In this document: piece by piece, positions 7,244-16,361 of the stretch
Numbering within the stretch: the first letter of the stretch is position 1
Layout of the letters: every line of letters starts with the position of its first letter
Assembly: GCA_944325415.1 (NCBI GenBank)
Contig: CALUZW010000018.1
Location: forward strand, 1 to 47,688
DNA: 47,688 bases
Direction of reading: 5' to 3'
Origin: an uncultured Bacteroidales bacterium
Lineage (GTDB): Bacteria > Bacteroidota > Bacteroidia > Bacteroidales > UBA11471
The notes under the pieces: model-generated
The model's input: only the letters and a program-made list of their open reading frames with translations
What the model was told of the DNA's origin: nothing
The model's database searches: none
Translations under genes and position numbers: made by a program

Positions 7244-7951
7244 ATGAAAAAAAAGATACTCATTATATGCCTGCTGATGGCCTGTGTGAGCGGCGTTTGG
7301 GCCCGTTCGCACACCGACGGCGATACGGTGGCGATAGTACGGCCCGATATGGAGGCCATAAGAGAGGCGGTGCAGGATACGAACTCGCCCTACTACTACC
7401 CTCGGCTTATCGGGCGTTATCTCGATCGCGACACGACCCTCACCACCGACGACTACCTGCATCTTTACCTGGGATACTCTTTTCAGGACGATTACGACCC
7501 TTACCGGGTCTCTTCTTATGAAACGTCGCTCGACACCTTGTATCGCCGTTGCGATTACAGCGAGGAAGAGTGTCGGGCTCTGATACGGTATGCCGAGCAG
7601 GTATTGGCCGATAATCCGTTCGACATGCGGCGCATGACTTTGCTGGCTTATGTCCACAATCTGTTGGGCCATCAGTCCGAAGTGGTTTTCTGGCAGACAC
7701 GCATTCACTATCTGCTCGATGCTATCTTGTCTACCGGCGACGGTCGCACACCCCAAACGGCCTGGTACATTATCGAGCCGGTGCATGCCTATGACCTGCT
7801 CAACACGCTGGGCGTTGTTGCCGAGTCGTATGAGTTCCGCCCGCCCTGTTACGATTACATACAGGTTTACGACCTCATAGGCAATGCCCGTGGATTTTAT
7901 TTCAACGTGAGCCGTATTCTCGAAGAGTACAACAAGAAGTTTTCCGAGTAG
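7244..7951 (+). CDS. DUF4919 family secreted protein
   Basis: A 235-residue protein with a signal peptide (MKKKILIICLLMACVSGVWA) and a mature part typical of the Bacteroidales DUF4919 family. Recognisable blocks are SPYYYPRLIGRYLDRDTTLT, LGYSFQDDYDPY, ADNPFDMRRMTLLAY, AILSTGDGRTPQTAWYII and GFYFNVSRILE. The family has a TPR-like helical layout and no known biochemical role. The ATG at 7244 precedes a good signal peptide; a TTG six bases earlier is unlikely. It follows the phosphatase by 31 bp and is probably in the same unit. The gene converges on the portal gene, and a shared terminator separates them. Confidence 0.85.
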   Translation: MKKKILIICLLMACVSGVWARSHTDGDTVAIVRPDMEAIREAVQDTNSPYYYPRLIGRYLDRDTTLTTDDYLHLYLGYSFQDDYDPYRVSSYETSLDTLYRRCDYSEEECRALIRYAEQVLADNPFDMRRMTLLAYVHNLLGHQSEVVFWQTRIHYLLDAILSTGDGRTPQTAWYIIEPVHAYDLLNTLGVVAESYEFRPPCYDYIQVYDLIGNARGFYFNVSRILEEYNKKFSE

Positions 7952-8006
7952 GTCTGCCACCTGTCGGGCGGCCGGGTTGCTCTGTTCGCCTCGGGAAAGA
8001 CCAGAA

Positions 8007-8053
8007 AAAAGAGCCATACTCTCTTCCGATAGTGAGGAGATGTATGGCTCTTT
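8007..8053. terminator. Bidirectional terminator, DUF4919/portal
   Basis: AAAGAGCCATAC and GTATGGCTCTTT are perfect complements (12 bp), with inner TCTC/GAGA pairing. On the minus strand the stem is followed by a run of six T, so it works best for the portal transcript; on the plus strand the T run is short. Confidence 0.85.
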
Positions 8054-8128
8054 CCGTCATGAAAAGAAAAAATGGTATTGAGGTTGTTCCATGCTCACCG
8101 AGGCACGGCCTTGCCGAGTCTCTCGCGT

Positions 8129-10069
8129 CTATCTTAGGGGCATGACCTGTTGCTGTGGAGTTGCCTGCGAGAGTGTCTGTGCCATGGTGGCAAGGGCCGA
8201 AGCCTGCTCCTGGTCTTGCTTGTCGAGGCTCTGTAACAGCCGGTCGGAGAAGGGGAAGGCTCCGTTTTCGAGTAACATTCTGAGCGAAATCTGTCCCATG
8301 CGGAAGAGTTCGAGCAGAAATTCATTGGACGATGAGCGCAGTACCGGTGATGAGGGCGATTCAATGATGTTGATGTCGACCTCGGCATTACGCACTTCGT
8401 CGGGAGTGTAAGGCAGCTCTCGTACCTTTATCTTATCGCCGGCAATATCGACATATTGCGGGTAATCATAGTATTGCTGAATGGTTTTCAGCAGTTTGGT
8501 ATCGCGATTCTCTCTGAAAGTCTTGAACGACTCGAAGATGTCGACCAGATTTACGCCGGCATTCTGCACCTGCTGGAAGTAGAGGGCGGCCGGTGTACCG
8601 GCGTTGGGAGTCTGTCCCTGCATGGGGCCGTGTATGCCCGATATGTCGTCGAGCAGTTGCATTTGCAGCCGCAGCAGTTCATAGGCCCCGATGTTGGTGG
8701 CGTTGATGGCGATTTGTTGCGGGAGAGCCTCGCCGGGTTTGGGCTTGAAGAGAATCACGCCGTTGTAGCGGGTCCACTCCTCGGCAATGTCTTCGATGGT
8801 CATGCCGTCGGGAATCTGGTTCTCGGGAAACAGCAGTACACCTTTGGCACTCGAACCCATGATGAAGTCGACCAGGGTGATGAGTCGGTTGATGTAGCGT
8901 TGCTGGTCGATGACATCTTCGACAAAGGAGTGGATTTCGCCGTCGATAAGCGGATAGAGCTTGAACACATAGGGGTGTTCGCCGTGCCAGTAGGGGGTCT
9001 CGCCCTCTTCCAGTATCTCGCCGAAGGGCGTGAAGAAGCGGTAGTACCAGAATTGGTCGACAAACCATTCGGTCTCTATCAGAGGCACCTCTTTCCGCTC
9101 CACACCCTTGGCCTTGGCTTCGCGTATGCGGCGCTGGTTTTCGGTTTCGATTGCAGAAGTCTGGTCGAGTTCCTCCTTGTAGTACCGGCCCGTGAGTGTG
9201 TCGTGGCACATGAGCCGTTCCCGGTTTTCGAGCCGCCACACTTCGATGATGCGGCACAGGTGTCGGTCGGCCGGAATGAAGAAGTCGATGTTGTCGAGCC
9301 GTTCGCTCGTGAGGTTTTCGTATGTCTCTCTTATCTGGCTCTCGGTGGCGTTGCAGTACATCTCGCGCAGTTCGGCGGCCCGGCTGCGCGACCCGTGGGC
9401 AAAGTGCGAGAGAATCTGTGCCACGGGCACGTCGTGCAGTTCGCCTATGAGAGTGCAGTCCCAGAGTCTGGAATCTTCCAGGTTGTTGAAGAAGATGCGG
9501 TTGGGATTAATCTCGTCTATCCACACATCGTTTTTGTTGCGTCGTTTGCCGTACCCTATCTTGTGAAAGCAGCTGCCCGATATGAGGAACTCTTCGAGGG
9601 AGCGGCCGTCGATTTCCCACAGGCGGTTGTGCTGATGCACATATTGCAGGGCGGTGGTCAACAGTTCGCTGAGCGACTGGTCCTGCCGGTTGCGCGACAT
9701 ACAGATGGGTTGGGTCTGCACCGAGCGGAACTGTCCCACGACATTCTTTATCAGCTTGCGTATCAGGTTGTTTTTCAGCGGTACTTTCCCTTGTTCCTTC
9801 AAGTACTGCTCTTCGCTTATGCAGCGGCCGTCGGGCAGGTCGATGGTGTCGCTCCATTGGTTGCCGAAGGTGTAGTTGCGGCTGCGTGTGCGTGTGCGAC
9901 GATATTTGTCGAGGTTGTCCCAGGCCCGTTTGGCCTGCCACAGTACTTCCAGGTCGGCCTCTTCGGGAGGCGTGCCGGTAACCCGCTTCTCTTTTCTGAT
10001 TTTTCCATCAGCTTTACGAGGCGGCATCAGATGGCTGTTGTTGAAAATGCGGTAATTGGTTTCTTTCAT
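8129..10069 (-). CDS. Phage portal protein (P22/crAss-like type)
   Basis: A 646-residue portal, the ring protein at the head vertex through which DNA enters and leaves. The N-terminal third has a KNNLIRKLIKNVVGQFRSVQ segment and a LEEFLISGSCFHKIGYGKRR block, as in P22- and crAss-like portals. The middle shows the FVEDVIDQQRYINRLITLVD helix followed by PENQIPDGMTIEDIAEEWTR. The C-terminal part includes the ISGIHGPMQGQTPNAGTPAA loop and long helices ending in a Q-rich tail. Length is normal for this family. It lies alone on the minus strand, with promoter P4 upstream and a terminator downstream. No capsid or protease gene adjoins it, unlike in an ordinary phage. Related to the 868-aa gene by a shared divergent promoter region. 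Confidence 0.9.
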   Translation of the reverse strand: MKETNYRIFNNSHLMPPRKADGKIRKEKRVTGTPPEEADLEVLWQAKRAWDNLDKYRRTRTRSRNYTFGNQWSDTIDLPDGRCISEEQYLKEQGKVPLKNNLIRKLIKNVVGQFRSVQTQPICMSRNRQDQSLSELLTTALQYVHQHNRLWEIDGRSLEEFLISGSCFHKIGYGKRRNKNDVWIDEINPNRIFFNNLEDSRLWDCTLIGELHDVPVAQILSHFAHGSRSRAAELREMYCNATESQIRETYENLTSERLDNIDFFIPADRHLCRIIEVWRLENRERLMCHDTLTGRYYKEELDQTSAIETENQRRIREAKAKGVERKEVPLIETEWFVDQFWYYRFFTPFGEILEEGETPYWHGEHPYVFKLYPLIDGEIHSFVEDVIDQQRYINRLITLVDFIMGSSAKGVLLFPENQIPDGMTIEDIAEEWTRYNGVILFKPKPGEALPQQIAINATNIGAYELLRLQMQLLDDISGIHGPMQGQTPNAGTPAALYFQQVQNAGVNLVDIFESFKTFRENRDTKLLKTIQQYYDYPQYVDIAGDKIKVRELPYTPDEVRNAEVDINIIESPSSPVLRSSSNEFLLELFRMGQISLRMLLENGAFPFSDRLLQSLDKQDQEQASALATMAQTLSQATPQQQVMPLR

Positions 10070-10127
10070 AAAAAGTAAAATATAGGTTAGACGTGAAGCG
10101 GCCCTGCCGCCATGATTTTTCCGGGAG

Positions 10128-10176
10128 CAAATAAAGCGACGAATCGGGCGGGTATCGTGTGAAATTTATCAAATCC
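10128..10176 (-). promoter_or_regulatory. Phage-module promoter P4 (portal)
   Basis: On the minus strand GGATTTGATAAAT (10176-10164) is followed, 34 nt after its TTTG, by TTTATTTG (10135-10128), one mismatch from the -7 consensus. It mirrors promoter P3: the two elements lie back to back with 13 nt between them. Confidence 0.65.
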
Positions 10177-10203
10177 GACCGTTGCAGGGCGATTTGATAA
10201 ATT
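10163..10203. repeat. Perfect 13-bp inverted repeat between portal and 868-aa genes
   Basis: AATTTATCAAATC (10163-10175) and GATTTGATAAATT (10191-10203) are exact reverse complements with a 15-nt spacer. Each arm is the core of the activator-like element of one divergent promoter (P4 and P3). Confidence 0.85.
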
Positions 10204-10238
10204 CCCCATATTATCCTGTCGGGCAACGGTTACATTTG
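10190..10238 (+). promoter_or_regulatory. Phage-module promoter P3 (868-aa gene)
   Basis: CGATTTGATAAAT (10190-10202) has its TTTG at 10193-10196, 34 nt before a perfect -7 box TACATTTG (10231-10238). There is no TTTG at the usual -33 position, so activation through the 13-nt element is likely. The start codon lies 30 nt downstream of the box. Confidence 0.7.
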
Positions 10239-10268
10239 TCGCAGTCAAAAATTTTAAATCTCGAAAAT

Positions 10269-12875
10269 ATGCAAGACCAAAAACGATTACAGATTACCGG
10301 AATATCGACCCAGCAGCCTCCGTCGGTCTCGCCCGATGGAGAGTGTAGCCACATGGTCAATCTCCGTTGCCGCAATGGGGTGTGGACACCTGTCGGAACG
10401 CCTGCCTGCCGCTATATTCCGGCCGACGCTTCCCACCGCCTTCTCTTTGTCCATGCCAATGAGGCCTACAAGCACTATTTTACCTACGACGGTACAAATT
10501 TGTATTACGAGGCCGACGAGACCGACGGTGCGGTCGTGCCGTTGCAGAACCCCCAGAGCTTTGAAATATCCGATATACAGCGCATCGAGGCGGTGGAGAA
10601 TGTCGTGATTGTCTTTACCGGCGAGCAGATGCTTTATCTTTTCTTTACCAACGGTACCTACAATTTTCTGGGCGAACGGCCCGACTTCCCCGAAATATCT
10701 TTTTCCATGTCGGGAAAGACGGTAAGAGATGAGTTCTGGAACGATTATGCTCTCATTTCTCCCTCGCCCAACGACGAAAACTTTGTGTTCTCCGACAACG
10801 ACAAGGTGCGTTTCTCTTCGCTGGTCTACGGCACATACAGCCGGGCCAAGAGCGCACTGCTCGACGACGGCTACTTGTCGTACCCCTTTTTGGTGCGTTA
10901 TGCCCTGCGGCTCTACGACGACAGTTACATCTATCCCTCGCCGCCGGTGTTGATGTGTGGCCCCGATGCCCTGCCGTTTGAAAACAATCTGGCTTCGATG
11001 TGCAAGGTCAAGGACGATGAGGTAATACAGTTGCAGCACAATCCCTTCTCTCTGTCGGGCGAGAAGGTGCATTACACGGTAAAGAAGGCCGACCTCTCGC
11101 AGTGGAAGGATGTTGTGAAAGGTATCGACATATTCTTCTCCCGGGAGCTGCCTCTGGTCAAGGACGACACGATTGAGCAATACCGCATCACCGAGGAGGA
11201 AGACGGCAATGGCGAACTGGCCCGTGTATTGCGTTTCTCGGTTCCGTTGCTCTCCGAAGCCGAACAGCGGGAACAGATTATCAACGAGTCGCTTTTCTAT
11301 AAGGTGGCTACGCTCGACATAGAGACGTTGACAGAAGGTCTCGGGACGGCGAAGCTGCTGGAATATTCCTGCTCGCTGGCCAATCTGGTGCAGCAGCGCG
11401 TGCTCTCGGTCGACAACTTCTCGCTCCATACCCTTCGGGCCAAGGAGTCGTATGTCTACAACGGAAGGCTCCATCTGGCCAACGTTACGACGCGGTTTTT
11501 CGACGGCTATCCGCTTTCGCTCTTTTCGGTGAATCAAGACAACTATCATGGCGAGGCGATGCCTGTCAATGAAAGGAGTGGGTTTGTGAGGGTTACGATC
11601 AAAGGTACCATGGGACAAAGCGTGTTGATAAAGGCTTTTACCAACGATACGTTCCGTCTTTCGCCCTATTTGTCCTATCCCGACAGCCGGGCCGTTTCGC
11701 TGGAAATTATAGGCCTTACCGAATCGGGCTCACCCAACCGTTACGATTATTTTGCGCTGAAACCCTCTCCCAACGAAAATATGGCCTACTACCTCCACCC
11801 GTCATTCTCACCCATAAGCCTGACCACGAATCAATCGTCGGTGGGAGGGTCGCTATCTCCCGAGGTGAAAAATCCCGAAGAGTATGTGCCCGGAAAGATG
11901 CGGGTATCGGCTGTCTACAATCCCTATTCCTTCCCGCAGAACCTCACCTACACGCTTTCTACCGGAGCCATATTCGGTATGGCGGCGGCTACGGCGGCAC
12001 TGTCGCAGGGACAGTATGGCGAGTTTCCGCTCTATGTATTTACCACCGATGGCATCTGGGCCTTGCGTCAGGGCAGTGGCGATGTGTTATATGCCAGCCA
12101 GTCGCCGGTCAATCGCGAAGTGGCATTGTCGCCCCGGCATATCATTTCGGTCGACGACGCGGTGCTTTATCTCTCGGAGCAAGGGCTCATGGCGTTGCAG
12201 GGGTCCGAAGTGTCGCTCTTGTCGCAGCCCTTCGAGGGAGTGCCCGATGCCACACCGGGCGATGCCGTCTCGTTGCTTGCAGAGGCTCCGTCGGTCGGTG
12301 CGACGGCGATCGACGATACCCCTTTCTATACGTTTGTAACAACGGCCGAGGTCGGGTACAACTATATCGAGAAGGAGTTGCTTTTTCTATCGCCCGACTA
12401 TCCTTATATGTGGGTCTTCGACCTGGCATCGGCGCAGTGGACACGGCGCAGTACCACCTATGAAGCGTTCTATTCGCTCTACCCCAGCTTGCTGGCGATA
12501 GGTCCGGCAGGTGAGGTCTATGACCTGTGTGACGAACAGAGCGGCAGTGAGGTGGAGATTGCGCTTGTAACACGGGCCGTGAAGTTGTGTTCCGATGTGC
12601 CGAAACGCATACCCCGTCTGGCCATACGGTGTGGCGACGAAGAGGGCGCTGCGCTCTCGCTCTCGGTGTGGGGGAGTAACCGGGCAGAGCAGGGGTATGG
12701 CTGCATCTATCGGGCACAGGTCGATGGCCCTCTGCCCGGGCGTCTCCTGCTGAACACCTATGCACCACCTTATAAATACCACCGGCTGGCGGTTTCGGGC
12801 AGGGTGTCTCCCCGTTTCCATCTCGATGCCGTCGATGTGTCGTTTGAGACGGTGGCCTCGACGAAGTTGTCGTGA
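10269..12875 (+). CDS. Putative phage tail/DNA-stabilization protein, 868 aa
   Basis: An 868-residue protein without signal peptide or membrane segments. It is rich in beta-strand-like repeats with recurring aromatic and Asp-Gly turns. The N-terminus has the pattern SPDGECSHMVNLRCRNG followed by WTPVG, which resembles the start of the large tail-hub or stabilization proteins (P22 gp10-like) next to portals in podovirus and crAss-like phages. Segments such as LYVFTTDGIWAL and DDAVLYLSEQGLMALQGSEV suggest propeller blades. I start it at the ATG at 10269; an in-frame extension to 10182 overlaps the P3 promoter. It is divergent from the portal and ends at a strong hairpin before sufS. The specific function is inferred from context; phage origin is fairly secure. 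Confidence 0.72.
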   Translation: MQDQKRLQITGISTQQPPSVSPDGECSHMVNLRCRNGVWTPVGTPACRYIPADASHRLLFVHANEAYKHYFTYDGTNLYYEADETDGAVVPLQNPQSFEISDIQRIEAVENVVIVFTGEQMLYLFFTNGTYNFLGERPDFPEISFSMSGKTVRDEFWNDYALISPSPNDENFVFSDNDKVRFSSLVYGTYSRAKSALLDDGYLSYPFLVRYALRLYDDSYIYPSPPVLMCGPDALPFENNLASMCKVKDDEVIQLQHNPFSLSGEKVHYTVKKADLSQWKDVVKGIDIFFSRELPLVKDDTIEQYRITEEEDGNGELARVLRFSVPLLSEAEQREQIINESLFYKVATLDIETLTEGLGTAKLLEYSCSLANLVQQRVLSVDNFSLHTLRAKESYVYNGRLHLANVTTRFFDGYPLSLFSVNQDNYHGEAMPVNERSGFVRVTIKGTMGQSVLIKAFTNDTFRLSPYLSYPDSRAVSLEIIGLTESGSPNRYDYFALKPSPNENMAYYLHPSFSPISLTTNQSSVGGSLSPEVKNPEEYVPGKMRVSAVYNPYSFPQNLTYTLSTGAIFGMAAATAALSQGQYGEFPLYVFTTDGIWALRQGSGDVLYASQSPVNREVALSPRHIISVDDAVLYLSEQGLMALQGSEVSLLSQPFEGVPDATPGDAVSLLAEAPSVGATAIDDTPFYTFVTTAEVGYNYIEKELLFLSPDYPYMWVFDLASAQWTRRSTTYEAFYSLYPSLLAIGPAGEVYDLCDEQSGSEVEIALVTRAVKLCSDVPKRIPRLAIRCGDEEGAALSLSVWGSNRAEQGYGCIYRAQVDGPLPGRLLLNTYAPPYKYHRLAVSGRVSPRFHLDAVDVSFETVASTKLS

Positions 12876-12885
12876 GAAGACAAAA

Positions 12886-12922
12886 ATCAGGCCGTCTCAA
12901 AATCGGTTTGAGACGGCCTGAT
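12886..12922. terminator. Terminator between 868-aa gene and sufS
   Basis: A perfect 16-bp stem, ATCAGGCCGTCTCAAA with TTTGAGACGGCCTGAT, and a 5-nt loop. On the minus strand it is followed by TTTTTG, so it mainly ends the suf operon, and it also separates the phage-like gene from it. Confidence 0.9.
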
Positions 12923-12961
12923 GATTATCGGGTTGTGTGAGTGTCAGGGGGGCAGGGCCGG

Positions 12962-14179
12962 TCAGAACATGGAGGCCACCCGTTTTACGGCCTGGACAAA
13001 AGCCTCGCACTCTTCTTGCGTATTGTACAGGGCAAACGAGGCGCGCAGCGTTCCTACGATGCCGAACCGTTCCATGAGCGGTTGGGCGCAATGGTGGCCC
13101 GACCGCAGGGCAAACCCCAGCTTGTCGAGCAGCATGCCCATGTCGTAGGGGTGAATGTCGCGCACAAGAAACGAGATGACGCCGCACTTCTGGGGGGCTG
13201 TGCCGTAGATGCGTATGCCGTCGACCTCTTCCAGAAGTCGGCGGGTGGTGTATTGCAGCAGCTCCTGTTCGTGGGCGGCAATGTTTTCTATACCGATGCG
13301 GTCGATGTAGTTGAGGGCGCTGGCAAAGGCCATCGTCCCGATGTAGTCGGGGGTCCCGGCCTCGAACTTGAACGGCAACTCATTGAAGGTGGTCTTTTCA
13401 AAGGTTACATGACCTATCATCTCGCCGCCGCCCTGATAGGGAGGTATGGCGTTGAGCCACTTCTCCTTGCCGTAGAGAACACCGATACCGGTAGGCCCGT
13501 ACATTTTGTGGGCCGAGAATACATAGAAGTCGACATCGAGAGCCTGCACGTCGACCCGGTGGTGCAGGGCACCCTGCGCTCCGTCGATGAGTACCGGTAC
13601 CTCGTGCCGGTGGGCCATGTCGATAATCTCCTTGATGGGATTGACCGTGCCCAGTACATTCGAGACATGGGTGATGGAGACCAGCCGGGTCTTTTCGTTG
13701 AAAGCCGCTGCGAAAGCCTCCATGTCGAGTACGCCGCGGTCGTCGATGGGTATGACCCTCAATCGTATGTGGCGTGTCTCTTGCAGGAGCTGCCACGGCA
13801 CGATGTTGGCATGGTGCTCCATCTCCGAGATGATGACCTCGTCGCCGTCGTGCAGGAAAGCCTGTCCGAAGGAGTGCGCCACCAGATTTATCGACTCGGT
13901 CGTGCCCCGGGTGAAGATGATTTCCCGGTCGCTGGCCGCGTTGAGAAACTGCTGTACGCGTCGGCGGGCGTGTTCGTGTCCGTCGGTAGATTCCTGGCTC
14001 AGGCGGTGTACGCCGCGGTGTACGTTGGCATTGATGCGGGTGTACCCGTCGGTAATGGTGTCGATGACACACCGCGGTTTCTGCGAGGTGGCGGCGTTGT
14101 CGAGATAGACCAGCGGCTTGCCGTATACCTCGCGGGTGAGAATGGGAAAATCTTGTCGTATCTTTTCGATGTCGAGCAT
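12962..14179 (-). CDS. sufS: Cysteine desulfurase SufS
   Basis: A 405-residue PLP-dependent class V aminotransferase fold enzyme that takes sulfur from cysteine for Fe-S cluster assembly. Visible are the start MLDIEKIRQDFPIL, the VYLDNAATSQKP block, the HHANIVPWQ motif, the PLP lysine in SAHKMYGPTG and the active-site cysteine in LRSGHHCAQPLM. Length is normal for the group II (SufS) type. I chose the ATG at 14179; the frame is open further upstream but that part overlaps sufD. It is last in the sufBCDS order, 17 bp after sufD. No sufE or sufU follows in this window. Confidence 0.97.
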   Translation of the reverse strand: MLDIEKIRQDFPILTREVYGKPLVYLDNAATSQKPRCVIDTITDGYTRINANVHRGVHRLSQESTDGHEHARRRVQQFLNAASDREIIFTRGTTESINLVAHSFGQAFLHDGDEVIISEMEHHANIVPWQLLQETRHIRLRVIPIDDRGVLDMEAFAAAFNEKTRLVSITHVSNVLGTVNPIKEIIDMAHRHEVPVLIDGAQGALHHRVDVQALDVDFYVFSAHKMYGPTGIGVLYGKEKWLNAIPPYQGGGEMIGHVTFEKTTFNELPFKFEAGTPDYIGTMAFASALNYIDRIGIENIAAHEQELLQYTTRRLLEEVDGIRIYGTAPQKCGVISFLVRDIHPYDMGMLLDKLGFALRSGHHCAQPLMERFGIVGTLRASFALYNTQEECEAFVQAVKRVASMF

Positions 14180-14196
14180 GGCATTCCTCCTTTCGA

Positions 14197-15537
14197 TTAC
14201 TGACAGATGCGGCAGCCGGCACACTTGTCGAGGGTGCCTCTGAAACGGCGCTCGACCATCTTGTGCAGCCGCTCTTTCAACTGTTCGATGCGAACTTTCT
14301 CTATGACGTCGTGGGTGAAGGCCACCATGAGCAGCATGCGGGCCTCGGCTTCGGGTATGCCGCGCGAACGCATGTAGAAGAGGGCGTTGCCGTCGAGCTG
14401 GCCCGTTGTGGCGCCGTGGCTGCATTTCACGTCGTCGGCGTAGATTTCGAGTTGGGGTTGGGTATAGATGTGTGCCTCCTTGGTGGTGCAGAGGTTGCGG
14501 TTGGTCTGTATGGCCGAGGTCTTCTGAGCTCCTTGGCGCACGAGAATACGGCCGTTGAAGACACCTGTGGCCGAGTCTTCGAGTACATACTTGAAGAGTT
14601 CGTCGCTGGTGCAGCGGGCCGCCTTGTGGTCGATGAAGGTGAAGTTGTCGACCGCCTGCCGCTTGTCGGCCACGGCCATGCCGTAGAGGTGGGTCTCGGC
14701 CCCTTCGCCGTCGAGGGCGATGTAGTAGTTGTTGCGGGTATACCCGTTATGCAGGGTGATGCCGTTGACCAGGACGTTGGAGTCGGCCTCCTGTCGTATG
14801 AATGTCGACGCTACCCGGTGGGTGTTGAGGGTCGATTCTTCGAGGTCGTAGTAGTCGAACGTGGCACGAGGGCCGACAAAGATTTCGTTCACCGTCGAGG
14901 TCAGGAAGTTACCCTTGTCGAGGGTGTGGTCGCAGGAGAGCAATCGCACTTGTGCCCCCTCTTCGAGTATGATGAGCAGACGCCGGTTGGCCATGAAGTC
15001 GTGGGCACCGTGCAGGAGATGTACCAGTTGCAGCGGTGCCTCGATTTGTACGTTGCGCGGAACATAGAGGAAGAAACCTTCTTGTACGAGTGCCGTGTTG
15101 AGAGCAACCGTCCCGTCTTTGTCGGTGCGGGCGAGCCGGCCGTAGTAGCGCTCTACCAGTGCGGGATAGTTCGTGGCGGCCTCGCGCAGGCTGCAAGCCA
15201 CTACCCCTTGGGGCAGTGCCGGGTCGCCACCTCCCAGGAAGATATCTCCGGCGAAGAAGTAGGGCCGGCTTTCGAGGTCGGGAACGGCGCAGCGGAAAGT
15301 CTCCTTGAAATCGACTTTCGGGGTTATCCGGGCCAGGTTCAGACCGTAATCGGGGGCGTAGAAGGCCTCGACATCGGTGTGCAGAAAGGCTTCCTGCGAT
15401 TTTCCGGGGAGTCCCAGCTGTTCAAAGTCGCGCATGGCCTCTTCGCGCCGGCTGTTCAGCACCGGAGCCGAATGGCTGTCGATGAGGGCCCGGTTTTGGT
15501 GGAAGAGGTCGATATATTGTTGTGCTGCATTCTTCAT
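14197..15537 (-). CDS. sufD: Fe-S cluster assembly protein SufD
   Basis: A 446-residue SufD, the partner of SufB in the SufBC2D scaffold. It has the right-handed beta-helix core with the C-terminal block containing KCSHGATTGQLDGNALFYMR and RGIPEAEARMLL, which is typical of SufB/SufD proteins. The N-terminal part carries the FLHTDVEAFY region. It lies between sufC (15 bp) and sufS (17 bp), so it is clearly part of one operon. It ends in CAGCRICQ, a cysteine-containing tail often seen in Bacteroidetes homologues. Confidence 0.96.
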   Translation of the reverse strand: MKNAAQQYIDLFHQNRALIDSHSAPVLNSRREEAMRDFEQLGLPGKSQEAFLHTDVEAFYAPDYGLNLARITPKVDFKETFRCAVPDLESRPYFFAGDIFLGGGDPALPQGVVACSLREAATNYPALVERYYGRLARTDKDGTVALNTALVQEGFFLYVPRNVQIEAPLQLVHLLHGAHDFMANRRLLIILEEGAQVRLLSCDHTLDKGNFLTSTVNEIFVGPRATFDYYDLEESTLNTHRVASTFIRQEADSNVLVNGITLHNGYTRNNYYIALDGEGAETHLYGMAVADKRQAVDNFTFIDHKAARCTSDELFKYVLEDSATGVFNGRILVRQGAQKTSAIQTNRNLCTTKEAHIYTQPQLEIYADDVKCSHGATTGQLDGNALFYMRSRGIPEAEARMLLMVAFTHDVIEKVRIEQLKERLHKMVERRFRGTLDKCAGCRICQ

Positions 15538-15552
15538 AGTTGTAGGACAAAT

Positions 15553-16305
<753 letters not shown>

Positions 16306-16361
16306 ATTTCTGTATGGATTTTAATTCGTTGTGAAGAGGTTTCTTTTGCTTCTATCTCGGG

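Noticed and set aside
8007..8053. Insertion-sequence end or att-like inverted repeat
   Set aside because: The hairpin lies between convergent genes and has a T run on the minus strand, so a terminator explains it fully.
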